Below, in pieces: positions 43,608 to 50,841 of a stretch of DNA of 52,594 bases (its first letter is position 1; the number at the start of each line of letters is the position of its first letter). The stretch lies in contig SVQQ01000011.1 in assembly GCA_015065265.1 (NCBI GenBank), forward strand, positions 1 to 52,594. Direction: 5' to 3'. This DNA is from Oscillospiraceae bacterium (lineage in GTDB: Bacteria > Bacillota > Clostridia > Oscillospirales > SIG627). Position numbers and translations under genes: made by a program. Under the pieces are notes generated by a model. That model was not told where the DNA came from, ran no database searches, and was given only the letters and a program-made list of their open reading frames with translations.

Positions 43608-44771
43608 ATGCTTCAAAAAACAAATCAAATATTCTTTGCTCTGTTACGTTCAGCAATATGTGGCACAAAGTTAACAAATCAGGAAAAACAGGAATGTTCC
43701 CCTGATAAACTTAATTCTTTTTTAAAATTAGCTTTGAGACACGACGTTGCACATCTTTTGATATGGGGATTGAAGCAAAACGGTCTTATCCTCCAGAACG
43801 GTAAGGAACTTGACAAATACGTACTAAAAGCAATTTACAGATACGAACTTATAAAAAATGAATACGAGAAATTGTGTAAGTCTTTTGAAGAAGCACAAAT
43901 ATCTTTTCTTCCGTTGAAAGGCATGATACTTCGAAAATATTATCCTGAAGTATGGATGAGGACAAGTTGTGATATTGACGTTTTGATTCACAGAGAACAA
44001 CTTGACAAAATAATAGCATATCTTTCCAAGACGCTTAACTACGTTGAAAAAGAACGTGCCACCCATGACGTTGCTTTGTTAAGCCCAACAGGAGTTCATA
44101 TCGAAATTCATTTTGATTTAGTGGAAGAAGGACGGGCCAATAACGCAATCGACGTATTGTCTTCTGTTTGGGATAATGCAATTTTAAGTCAAAACAGCAA
44201 GTATTTATATGAAATGCCTGATGAGTTTTTTTATGTTTATCATATAGCGCATATGGCAAAACATTTCGAAAACGGTGGTTGTGGTATCAGACCGTTTATA
44301 GATTTGTGGATTCTTGACCACTTGGCAGAGGCAGATAAGTATAAGAGGGACGAACTGCTTTCAAAAGCCAACTTGTTACCGTTTGCTGATAGTTGCCGAA
44401 CGTTGAGCGAAGTATGGTTTGGAAAAACTGAAATAAACGATTTGACCTGTCAAATGCAAGAGTTCCTTTTACATGGGGGAGTATACGGTTCTACAGATAA
44501 TCGCGTTGCTATTCAACAGAAAAAAAGAGGTGGACGCATCGGATATTTATTCTCAAGAATATTTATTCCGTACGCAAAATTAAAACGTTATTATCCCATC
44601 TTAGAAAAGCACCGTTGGCTGATGCCACTTATGCAAGTCAGACGTTGGTTTATGCTAATGAATCCCGAAATTGCTAAGATGGCAAAAAAAGAACTAGAAG
44701 TAAATGCCATTATCGAAGAAACTAAAGCAGAAGAACTGAATCATTTTTTAAATAATATAGGCCTTAAATAG
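43608..44771 (+). CDS. Nucleotidyltransferase-family protein (NTP_transf_5 type)
   Basis: 387 residues. The core PLKGMILRKYYPEVWMRTSCDIDVLI carries a DxD pair in the manner of the uncharacterised nucleotidyltransferase family PF14907, followed by GVHIEIHFDL with another acidic residue. Members often lie at the end of exopolysaccharide loci in Firmicutes and Bacteroidetes, but no reaction is established. The rest is helical. ATG 43608 follows AAGGAGG; last gene of the locus, followed by an imperfect hairpin with a T-run at 44792-44833. Confidence 0.82.
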   Translation: MLQKTNQIFFALLRSAICGTKLTNQEKQECSPDKLNSFLKLALRHDVAHLLIWGLKQNGLILQNGKELDKYVLKAIYRYELIKNEYEKLCKSFEEAQISFLPLKGMILRKYYPEVWMRTSCDIDVLIHREQLDKIIAYLSKTLNYVEKERATHDVALLSPTGVHIEIHFDLVEEGRANNAIDVLSSVWDNAILSQNSKYLYEMPDEFFYVYHIAHMAKHFENGGCGIRPFIDLWILDHLAEADKYKRDELLSKANLLPFADSCRTLSEVWFGKTEINDLTCQMQEFLLHGGVYGSTDNRVAIQQKKRGGRIGYLFSRIFIPYAKLKRYYPILEKHRWLMPLMQVRRWFMLMNPEIAKMAKKELEVNAIIEETKAEELNHFLNNIGLK

Positions 44772-44791
44772 AAAGAGTTATAGATTATTAT

Positions 44792-44832
44792 AAAAAACAA
44801 AAGCCATACTTACGTATGACTTTTATTTTTTT
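44792..44832. repeat. 41-bp direct repeat, left copy (hairpin/terminator)
   Basis: This 41-nt string recurs without mismatch at 44973-45013. It contains a hairpin with arms AAAAGCCATAC/GTATGACTTTT (one mismatch) and a T-run on the plus strand, so it may terminate the polysaccharide operon. On the minus strand it lies directly after the tRNA-Ser 3' remnant, where a tRNA terminator would be. Confidence 0.8.
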
Positions 44833-44850
44833 TGGCGGAGGGGAAGGGAT
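44833..44850 (-). pseudogene. tRNA-Ser 3'-end remnant with CCA
   Basis: On the minus strand these 18 bases read as the 3' T-stem strand, acceptor strand and CCA of a tRNA-Ser (they end CCTCCGCCA). The rest of the tRNA is missing and is replaced by structured repeat copy B. tRNA 3' ends are common integration sites. Confidence 0.6.
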
Positions 44851-44963
44851 AAAGTCACAACGTGACTTTTGTTGCTCAACCTAAAGGTTTCGCACAATTT
44901 CCTAAAAACAGTCCACAGGACTGTTTTCTAAACGGAAATTACCCCCTCGGTGTTCGAATCCCT
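44845..44963 (-). repeat. Structured repeat, copy B
   Basis: 119 bases. Outer stem 44845-44850/44958-44963 encloses H1 (44851-44858/44862-44869, 8 bp), H2 (44878-44881/44886-44889) and H3 (44904-44913 region pairing to 44917-44926, ten bp with ACA loop). Same architecture and linkers as copy A at 13127-13243, with different but still complementary stem sequences. Its left end uses the tRNA-Ser 3' remnant and its right end has a T-arm-like GTTCGAATCCC. The remaining part of the 44772-45136 gap (45014-45136) holds nothing I recognise. Confidence 0.6.
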
Positions 44964-44972
44964 GTCATAATA

Positions 44973-45013
44973 AAAAAACAAAAGCCATACTTACGTATGA
45001 CTTTTATTTTTTT
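44973..45013. repeat. 41-bp direct repeat, right copy
   Basis: Identical to 44792-44832; the two copies are 181 bases apart and bracket copy B plus the tRNA-Ser remnant. Could arise from tandem duplication or from integration into a tRNA/terminator unit. Confidence 0.8.
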
Positions 45014-45136
45014 GTCTAACTACGACCAAATTGTACGTTTCAGGGGGTAACTTGTAACAAAAGTACACCTTTTTAATCGAATTAGACCATTTTAAATTTC
45101 TTGATTGAGGCCAAGAGAAGCCTGTTCTTTTACAGC

Positions 45137-45586
45137 TTACTCCTGTGTCTTTTTTTGTCTGGGTTTACTCGTATGAATACCATCCCAGCAGTACGAAATA
45201 AATTCCTCAAATCTATAATCGACCTGATTCCAAATATCTATTTTTGCACTGTTTCCAAATCGCTGTTTTGATACATGCTTTTCTGCGAATCCCTCCCAAT
45301 CAAAGCTCTTATCATCCGTTACCTCGATGGCTACTTTTTCATTGTCTCTGCTACCAATCCACGGCAAGAGAAATATTCGGTCATTGTCTCTGATTTCAAT
45401 TACAAGCTCATATTGGCACCGTCCCCAAAATTGATATTTCAACTCACTGCGTACCGCGTCTGCAAATTCCTCTCTCGTTTTTTTCTGTTTCTTGAACTTT
45501 AACAGATAAGGATTGAGATACGGCATTATATCATAATCAATTATTTTATCTTTGTTGCAATCAAAATTTTTTACTATCCATTGCAT
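45137..45586 (-). CDS. Unknown protein, last gene of the phosphoesterase operon
   Basis: 149 residues from ATG 45586, which has AAGGAGG eight bases upstream; an upstream ATG (45619) lies inside the preceding gene. A mixed charged protein with a Trp- and Tyr-rich middle (KYQFWGRCQYELVIEI, LLPWIG) and a basic tail. No recognised family or membrane segment. Proteins of this look occur as small accessory genes in Clostridia mobile elements. Sixteen bases downstream of the metallophosphoesterase gene. Confidence 0.7.
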   Translation of the reverse strand: MQWIVKNFDCNKDKIIDYDIMPYLNPYLLKFKKQKKTREEFADAVRSELKYQFWGRCQYELVIEIRDNDRIFLLPWIGSRDNEKVAIEVTDDKSFDWEGFAEKHVSKQRFGNSAKIDIWNQVDYRFEEFISYCWDGIHTSKPRQKKTQE

Positions 45587-45602
45587 TTCTTTCGCCTCCT
45601 TA

Positions 45603-46358
45603 TTATTGTTTTGCTTCACTTTTAAGCCAATTTATACAACACTCTCTGCAACCACTCGGCTCGACACATTCCATTTTTGAAAAGCCCATATCCGTTATAT
45701 CATCAAAGCCCTCCAAAGGACACTGTATACCTTTTGCCAAATCTTCTATGCTTAGGTTTCTAACTCTGTCATAGTTTGTAATACGTTTTGCCTGTTGCCT
45801 TGTCGCAATAATCTCATCGAGTGTGACCGGCTCGTAATTCCAATGCATGCAACCAACATTATATATTTCAGTGTAAAATCCTCTCTGGTTGAGCATCCGC
45901 GTCATTTCTTGCTCTACGATTGATTCCTGTGAATTGTGTGAGTGCCCATGTAGGTGGATTGCCTGATAAATATGTCCATTATAGAACGGTGTATAGTAAT
46001 GGCTTAAAATACACCGGCGTTTCTGTCCATCGGCAAGTGTAACTACAATATCGTCATAATCTTTAACTCCTGCAAGCGCCTTCTTTGCTTTTGCGTTTCC
46101 AAGAAATCTATCGTGATTTCCTTTGATGAGAATAATCTGACCATTGAGACTGCGAATAAGGTTTTCTGCATCATTGTTGCTTGATTTCCAAATCATATCA
46201 CCAAGCACATACACGAGGTCGCCTTTGCCAACCTTGTTATTCCATCTCTTTATAAGTTCCGCATCCATTTCTTCAACTGTAGCAAATGGCCTGTTGTCAA
46301 AAGTTATCACGTTTGCATGTCCGAAATGAAGGTCGGACGTGAAAAATATATTACTCAT
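45603..46358 (-). CDS. Metallophosphoesterase (calcineurin-like), first of three
   Basis: 251 residues from ATG 46358 (GGAGGAGGG upstream). Dinuclear-metal phosphoesterase motifs are all present: TSDLHFGH (D9, H11), VLGDM, KGNHD, LSHYY and HLHGHSH. An extra C-terminal ~65 residues ends in a Cys-rich stretch, MECVEPSGCRECC, which is unusual and could bind metal. It overlaps the preceding phosphatase gene by eight bases. Target (nucleotide, protein or nucleic acid) unknown. Confidence 0.88.
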   Translation of the reverse strand: MSNIFFTSDLHFGHANVITFDNRPFATVEEMDAELIKRWNNKVGKGDLVYVLGDMIWKSSNNDAENLIRSLNGQIILIKGNHDRFLGNAKAKKALAGVKDYDDIVVTLADGQKRRCILSHYYTPFYNGHIYQAIHLHGHSHNSQESIVEQEMTRMLNQRGFYTEIYNVGCMHWNYEPVTLDEIIATRQQAKRITNYDRVRNLSIEDLAKGIQCPLEGFDDITDMGFSKMECVEPSGCRECCINWLKSEAKQ

Positions 46359-47076
46359 TATCAACGCCCTCCTCCGTAGAATAGAATACTTGCATATCGT
46401 CAAGTCTCAGGCACGCAAGTCTGCCGATTGTTTCTCCTTTGAACTGTGATACGGGAAATCCTGCGCCGCAGTCAATGCCTATTGCGTTATCATAAACAAC
46501 TATTTCCAGTGGGTCATTATCCTGAAAATGTATTGTCGGCGTATGACCGAATATAAGTGTGTGGTCTTCCGGCACTCCGTCTGTTGGTTGCCAGCGTTCC
46601 CACACTGCGAATTTTTCTTTTGTCTCATACTCTCGATAAATCCAGCTATAATTCTCCAACGGTGAGCCATGCACCAATAAATATTTTTTGCCGTTTACTT
46701 CGATTGATATATTTATCGGCAACGCTCGCAGGAAGTCAAAAACTTCTCTACGAATGTCTTTGCGAATATGCTTCAAATAGTTGTGTGTTACGTAACCGCC
46801 ATTTCTATACCATAGCCGCATGGCGCGCTCCTGCTCCCAGTCATCGATTTCTTCGACAGGATCTATCGCATTTAACATCATATATTCATGATTGCCGAGC
46901 AGCATTTTTGCGTTCGGCATTTTCATTATTTGTCTTAATATTTTTATGCCATCGGAATATCTGTCAACCACGTCGCCGAGAACATACAAAGTATCCTCCT
47001 GCTGCAACTTGATTTGCTCCATAATGGAGTTAAACCTTCTCGTATTCCCATGTATGTCTGAAATTACATATATCAA
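46351..47076 (-). CDS. Serine/threonine-type metallophosphatase (PP2A/lambda-like)
   Basis: 241 residues starting at a TTG (47076) with AAGGAGG upstream. Motifs: VISDIHGN (D7, H9), VLGDVVDR, LLGNHEYMM, LVHGSP and IFGHTPT, the order seen in lambda phosphatase and ApaH/PrpE-type enzymes. It could dephosphorylate proteins or hydrolyse dinucleoside polyphosphates. Twelve bases after the DinJ-like gene, overlapping the next phosphoesterase gene. Confidence 0.88.
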   Translation of the reverse strand: MIYVISDIHGNTRRFNSIMEQIKLQQEDTLYVLGDVVDRYSDGIKILRQIMKMPNAKMLLGNHEYMMLNAIDPVEEIDDWEQERAMRLWYRNGGYVTHNYLKHIRKDIRREVFDFLRALPINISIEVNGKKYLLVHGSPLENYSWIYREYETKEKFAVWERWQPTDGVPEDHTLIFGHTPTIHFQDNDPLEIVVYDNAIGIDCGAGFPVSQFKGETIGRLACLRLDDMQVFYSTEEGVDNE

Positions 47077-47088
47077 AATTTATCCTCC

Positions 47089-47262
47089 TTACATCCTCAA
47101 ATCCTCCTGTGTATAAGAAAACGGAATTGTACCGCGTGCAATTGTTTCCTTGAAGAAAAGGATGCACGCTTCTTCAACTGTCAAACCGCATTTATCACAC
47201 ACTGCTTTGAATTGGTTATACAGTTCTGTCTCTACTTCAAAAGTCATTGTTACCATGCTCAT
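47089..47262 (-). CDS. RelB/DinJ-like antitoxin without adjacent toxin
   Basis: 57 residues from ATG 47262, with GGATGG eight bases upstream; earlier starts overlap the upstream gene without a site. The ribbon-helix-helix pattern MTFEVETELYNQFKAVCDKCGLTVEEACILFF...GTIPFSY matches DinJ/RelB antitoxins. No RelE/YafQ-like toxin lies next to it. The downstream neighbour is a phosphatase. It may be an orphan regulator or may pair with an unrecognised partner in the operon. Confidence 0.75.
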   Translation of the reverse strand: MSMVTMTFEVETELYNQFKAVCDKCGLTVEEACILFFKETIARGTIPFSYTQEDLRM

Positions 47263-47266
47263 AATA

Positions 47267-47890
47267 TCAACCATCCGCGAATATTTCATCGCAGATACTC
47301 CTAAACTCTAATTTGTTTTTCTTCTGCAAGTCATCGATTGCTCCTGCTGCGCTTTCGTAGTTTTCGGCTTTCACATAAAGCAAATTATTGAATGTAAAAT
47401 TATCTGCATATGTCGTCACATCAAGAATTGCAGCGTTACCCCAGAAACCATCTTTAAGTTCCGACCAATCGCCAAAATCGCCTTTGTATGAAAGGTTGTC
47501 AAACCAGCCCCGAACAAAGCGATGTATCATACCATCGTGTTCGAAAACAATCTGGTGCACACGCGCGCGATCGCACTTCATATAATACGGGAATCCCCAC
47601 ATATTTATATGCGTCCATTTGTAGTGATTTAGCTCCATGCCATGCTCTGCAATAATTTCTATCGGTGTTAGCACCGGTACTTCCTGATATGCAACATTGT
47701 GCGTTGCCGCAGTGTTTCCGTTGAAATATTCCTTCACAGCTTTTGCTGTATTATTAGAATCCGAATCGACTTCAAGGTTTTTTATCGCCTTTAATATTTC
47801 CGCCTGCGTGCCTATGTACAGTTTGGAAAAAGAACAAAATCCTGGTGTGGCTGGATCGTATAAGTTCAAGATATAATATTTATCACTCAC
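47267..47890 (-). CDS. Unknown protein between the two antitoxin-like genes
   Basis: 207 residues from a GTG at 47890 (GGGAGG upstream), overlapping the Phd-like gene by eight bases. It begins KYYILNLYDP and is rich in aromatic residues, with WTHINMWGFPYY, RGWFDNLSYKGDFGDWSELKDGFWG and a helical tail. No catalytic motif or known family recognised. Its position between Phd-like and DinJ-like genes makes it a possible toxin or effector, but that is only inference. Confidence 0.7.
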   Translation of the reverse strand: MSDKYYILNLYDPATPGFCSFSKLYIGTQAEILKAIKNLEVDSDSNNTAKAVKEYFNGNTAATHNVAYQEVPVLTPIEIIAEHGMELNHYKWTHINMWGFPYYMKCDRARVHQIVFEHDGMIHRFVRGWFDNLSYKGDFGDWSELKDGFWGNAAILDVTTYADNFTFNNLLYVKAENYESAAGAIDDLQKKNKLEFRSICDEIFADG

Positions 47891-48326
47891 TCTGCGACGC
47901 CTCCCATTTTTTCATGTGCTTTTTTCTATCGATAAGTTCGTTTCGTAAACCCACCCACAGTTCCTCTTGTGCGATGCCGAGTTTCAACTCTTTGTCGATA
48001 TCCTCAATCATTACTTCAACGGTGCGCTCATCAAGAATATTTATATATTTTCGTACAAAATCACATGCCACGCTCGGCATATATGTATGTCTGCCAATTG
48101 CATATCTGACTGCACTGTTTATTATGCAGCCAAAATCATTATCAAGCGGGAACGTAAGCCAATGTGCCGGGCATAAAACAACATCGTTGCTTTCGCTATC
48201 TGTAATAACAAATCCGATATTTTCTTCTGAAACTCTATCAAGAATTTCATCAAATTTCTCACAAAAATCTTTTCTTGTTATACGCTCCATCTCATCAATG
48301 GGGTGGATATATTCGTACTGCTTCAT
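47883..48326 (-). CDS. Phd/YefM-like antitoxin-domain protein
   Basis: 147 residues from ATG 48326 (GAAAGGTG upstream). The N-terminal ~60 residues resemble a Phd/YefM DNA-binding antitoxin domain: RITRKDFCEKFDEILDRV, then IGFVITDSESNDVVLCPA. A C-terminal helical extension of about 85 residues replaces the usual short toxin-binding tail. No Doc/YoeB-like toxin is adjacent. Fourteen bases after the first phosphoesterase gene of the operon. Confidence 0.7.
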   Translation of the reverse strand: MKQYEYIHPIDEMERITRKDFCEKFDEILDRVSEENIGFVITDSESNDVVLCPAHWLTFPLDNDFGCIINSAVRYAIGRHTYMPSVACDFVRKYINILDERTVEVMIEDIDKELKLGIAQEELWVGLRNELIDRKKHMKKWEASQSE

Positions 48327-48340
48327 GTCTTTCACCTTTC

Positions 48341-49036
48341 TTATAATAAATTCTCGGAAGATTCCCATGTATTAAATAGAAAGTGAAGTTTATTGATTTG
48401 TCTGTCAGTATGCCAATGGCCGCAAAGCCAATTTTTGTAATAGTATTTTTCTTCGATTTTATCAAGCCATTCCTCAGTGCTTTTATCTACCTTTGACTGG
48501 TCAACTCCTGATAAAAACATGTCTGTCGGCTCATACTTATAAGGACAGGTATGCGAAAGTATCGTGTCAAAAATTCCTCTTGACAGTTTCTTCTCAACAT
48601 ATGCTTTAATGTCATCTGAGGGCTGTTCGTCATCCCACCAACCTAAGCCCCGCGCCAGCCTGTAATATTTATCTACGCTGTACGCTCCTCCGATGGCAAT
48701 ATACCGCCTGCCTTCAATATGATAAATCTCACCGTCTTTGGCAAACTTCAAACGCGGATAAGCATCTTCACACCACACCTTGCCTCTTTTCCAAGTTTGC
48801 AATTTATAGGACGGGATGTTAGCCGGTCGAATTTCGTGGTTTCCATGTATGCAAAGAATATCCACGCCTAATTTATTAAGAAGCGTTTTCATCGCTGCAT
48901 CTCTTTCATCCATGAAATAATTCGCACCGACATCACCGAGAATTACTATTGTGTCTTTGCCTGTCAAATGCATCTTATCAACAAATTTAATTATCTTCCA
49001 CGGAGTTCCGTGTATATCACCTGTAAAAAATACCAT
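48341..49036 (-). CDS. Metallophosphoesterase (calcineurin-like), operon leader gene
   Basis: 231 residues from ATG 49036 (GGAAGGAGG upstream). Motifs: FFTGDIHG (D7, H9), VILGDVGANYF, IHGNHE, LSHTCP and LCGHWHTDRQ. It belongs to a phage-associated metallophosphoesterase type. First gene of the seven-gene operon, read from an extended -10 promoter just upstream. Substrate unknown. Confidence 0.88.
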   Translation of the reverse strand: MVFFTGDIHGTPWKIIKFVDKMHLTGKDTIVILGDVGANYFMDERDAAMKTLLNKLGVDILCIHGNHEIRPANIPSYKLQTWKRGKVWCEDAYPRLKFAKDGEIYHIEGRRYIAIGGAYSVDKYYRLARGLGWWDDEQPSDDIKAYVEKKLSRGIFDTILSHTCPYKYEPTDMFLSGVDQSKVDKSTEEWLDKIEEKYYYKNWLCGHWHTDRQINKLHFLFNTWESSENLL

Positions 49037-49055
49037 AGAAAAAACCTCCTTCCAA

Positions 49056-49064
49056 ATTATAACA
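49056..49064 (-). promoter_or_regulatory. Extended -10 promoter of the phosphoesterase operon
   Basis: On the minus strand TGTTATAAT (49056-49064), an extended -10, 20 bases before ATG 49036; no good -35 at 17 nt (a TTGAGA lies 19 nt away). Two direct GCGAAAATNTA repeats lie upstream at 49092-49102 and 49113-49123, 21 bp apart, which fits a bound regulator. Confidence 0.55.
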
Positions 49065-49124
49065 TAGCGTAATTGTAAAGTCTCAATTTCGGCGAAAATG
49101 TAATCGATTTTAGCGAAAATATAG

Positions 49125-49200
49125 ACGGCAGCAAAATTTTGATTTTTTTAAACTGTCGGTCAGTTTTTTGACTATTGGATTATGGCAATTCTGCTGCCGT
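49125..49200. repeat. Long inverted repeat around a small hairpin
   Basis: Arms 49125-49138 and 49187-49200 are complementary over 14 bases with one mismatch. They enclose a 6-bp hairpin (49150-49155/49161-49166) and a TTGACTAT motif (49168-49175). A T-run follows on the plus strand. It lies between the end of the XRE gene and the phosphoesterase promoter and may act as terminator or regulatory site. Confidence 0.55.
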
Positions 49201-49210
49201 TTTTGTAAAA

Positions 49211-49564
49211 TCAATAGTACGTTTTTGTCGTGCGCTCATCACGCAAGGATTGTTTAAGTGCTCTTGCTATGTCTGTGATAACCTTCTTTTCGTATGTAGT
49301 GCATTTCTCAAGAATGGAACTGAACTCGTCTTTTATCCTGTTAGGATATTCAATGTTAAAAGACAAAAGCTCATCCGATGAAACGTGCAGCGCATTTGCG
49401 ATGTCGACCAGCGTTTCTATACTGAAACTTTTCTTCCCAGTTTCAATGTAACTAATGAAGCTGGGGTTTTTGTCGATGATTTCCGCAAGCTGCTCCTGCG
49501 TGATCTTCATTCTCTTTCGAGCCTTTTTGATGCTTTTGCCAATAATAGTGTAATTTAATGTCAT
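49211..49564 (-). CDS. XRE-family transcriptional regulator
   Basis: 117 residues from ATG 49564 (TAGGAGGTG upstream). N-terminal Cro/CI helix-turn-helix (about 8-65): IKKARKRMKITQEQLAEIID, recognition helix around NPSFISYIETGKKSF, then LHVSSDELL. The C-terminal ~45 residues are helical and basic. Divergent from a second XRE gene; both promoters contain the sequence TTGACTATA. It likely represses the element's own genes. Confidence 0.9.
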   Translation of the reverse strand: MTLNYTIIGKSIKKARKRMKITQEQLAEIIDKNPSFISYIETGKKSFSIETLVDIANALHVSSDELLSFNIEYPNRIKDEFSSILEKCTTYEKKVITDIARALKQSLRDERTTKTYY

Positions 49565-49607
49565 AATGACACCTCCTAAAAAATTTTTACACTATTATTA
49601 TACCTCT

Positions 49608-49679
49608 TTGACTATAACATCGTCATCTCGCTGTTCACAATATAGTCAAGTGGTGATAAAATTACTATAAAATATAGTC
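49608..49679. promoter_or_regulatory. Divergent promoter region with TTGACTATA operators
   Basis: TTGACTATA (49608-49616) and its perfect inverse TATAGTCAA (49641-49649), plus a partial TATAGTC (49673-49679). The first site is in the spacer of the leftward promoter (TATAAT at about 49597-49602 on the minus strand), the second beside the -35 of the rightward one (TATAAA, 49666-49671). The same 9-mer recurs at 50173-50181 over the recombinase promoter. Confidence 0.6.
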
Positions 49680-49703
49680 TTATGGATATGTGAGGTGAAA
49701 GAT

Positions 49704-50063
49704 TTGGACGATAATTTGAAATTACAAGAGGTTGGCAAGCGCATACGTGAAATTCGTATCTCTAAAGGTATGACTCAAAACGACCTTGCTTTTGCTGCTC
49801 ATCTCTCGACCTCAAACATAAGCGATATTGAACTCGGCAAAAGCAGAGTGTGGCTTACTACCTTTATTAAAATACTTGAAGCGCTCCAAGTCTCCGCCGA
49901 TTCGATATTACGACCTGACGTTCCGACGGTTAATGCAATATACCAAAAAGAGTATGCCGAACTTCTTTCCGATTGTTCTCCTGCTGAAATGGAGTCCATC
50001 TTAGGAATAGTTAAACAAGTTAAAAGCACACTCCACACACCCAAAAATAACGATGATTATTGA
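49704..50063 (+). CDS. XRE-family transcriptional regulator, divergent partner
   Basis: 119 residues from TTG 49704, which has GAGGTGA six bases upstream; a GTG at 49695 overlaps that site. Helix-turn-helix (about 8-65): VGKRIREIRISKGMTQNDLAFA, recognition helix around STSNISDIELGKSR, and LQVSADSIL. The ~45-residue tail has SPAEMESILGIVKQVKSTL, typical of ICE/phage CI-like repressors. It faces the recombinase genes and is followed by a terminator. Confidence 0.9.
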   Translation: MDDNLKLQEVGKRIREIRISKGMTQNDLAFAAHLSTSNISDIELGKSRVWLTTFIKILEALQVSADSILRPDVPTVNAIYQKEYAELLSDCSPAEMESILGIVKQVKSTLHTPKNNDDY

Positions 50064-50093
50064 GTGAGAAATTTTATCTCACTCAATTTTTTT
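50060..50093 (+). terminator. Intrinsic terminator after the plus-strand XRE gene
   Basis: Ten-bp stem (50060-50069 with 50077-50086) and a seven-T run; the stop codon lies in the stem. A second, longer hairpin with one wobble pair (about 50125-50137/50143-50155) follows before the recombinase genes. Confidence 0.85.
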
Positions 50094-50164
50094 GCCAATT
50101 TTTGAAAAAAATTTTGTATTTTCTAAACCCGCAGTCATAACTTGACTGTGGGTTTATTAATTTT

Positions 50165-50185
50165 TCGGTCAGTTGACTATATAAT
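50165..50185 (+). promoter_or_regulatory. Recombinase promoter -10 overlapped by the operator motif
   Basis: TTGACTATA (50173-50181) overlaps the -10 TATAAT (50180-50185). It is preceded by TCGGTCAGTT, a string that also precedes the TTGACTAT copy at 49168. The -35 is weak, consistent with a regulated promoter. Confidence 0.5.
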
Positions 50186-50220
50186 ACCTTTGTGAAGATT
50201 TTATGATGGAGGTACCATAT

Positions 50221-50841
50221 ATGAACGAACTCGATGTTTTTAATAAACTGAACGAAATTGCTGCTCCTCAGTTCTCCCTTATTTTTGGTGACGATTCCGA
50301 GCAGGCGATACAAATTGCGGAACATAAGGCGTGGCTTCAAAGCATCCGGCACGAACACCCGAACACCGCTTTTCCTTATAAAATAGGTGTTTATATTAGA
50401 TATTTCAATCAAACTAAGTACGAAAATTATCTGTCGTACCATAAAAAGCAATTTGAAGATACTATTGCGATGTGTCCGCGCTGGACGCTTGTAGATTTCT
50501 ACGTTGACGAAGGTCAGATTGCTCCTAACATGGAAAATGCTCCTGGTTGGTCTCGACTGATTGATGATGCTATGAATGGAAAAGTCGACCTTATTATTAC
50601 TCAAAAGGTTTCCAATGTTACAAGAAGCACTTTTGATATTACTTTGCTTTCTCGGCTCCTTGCAGCGCAAAACCCACCAATAGGTATTTACTTCATTTCC
50701 GAAGATATTTATACGTTGGCTTCATATTATCAAAGCGACCTGCGCGACACACAGATGTTTCCAGATGGCTGGACACCGCTTCCTGATAATGATGAAGAAG
50801 CACGAAAATATATTGCGGAAAGAAGGTGCCTAAGTGATTGA
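50221..50841 (+). CDS. Serine-recombinase-like protein lacking the catalytic serine
   Basis: 206 residues from ATG 50221 (GGAGG eight bases upstream). Residues about 53-165 align with the resolvase domain of the next gene: VYIRYFNQT opposite VYARVSTGD, PRWTLVDFYVDEG opposite PDWTLVKIYADEG, and DLIITQKVSNVTRS opposite DLIVTKSVSRFARD. The nucleophile position is Phe62 in place of Ser, and the SRFxRD arginine/aspartate set is broken, so it should be unable to cut DNA. It has no recombinase/DNA-binding domain. Its end overlaps the large recombinase by eight bases, so a partner or regulatory role is likely. Confidence 0.85.
   Translation: MNELDVFNKLNEIAAPQFSLIFGDDSEQAIQIAEHKAWLQSIRHEHPNTAFPYKIGVYIRYFNQTKYENYLSYHKKQFEDTIAMCPRWTLVDFYVDEGQIAPNMENAPGWSRLIDDAMNGKVDLIITQKVSNVTRSTFDITLLSRLLAAQNPPIGIYFISEDIYTLASYYQSDLRDTQMFPDGWTPLPDNDEEARKYIAERRCLSD

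Noticed and set aside
47089..47890. A classical RelBE or Phd-Doc toxin-antitoxin pair
   Set aside because: No RelE, YafQ, Doc or YoeB-like protein is next to either antitoxin-like gene; the neighbour is an unrecognised 207-residue protein.
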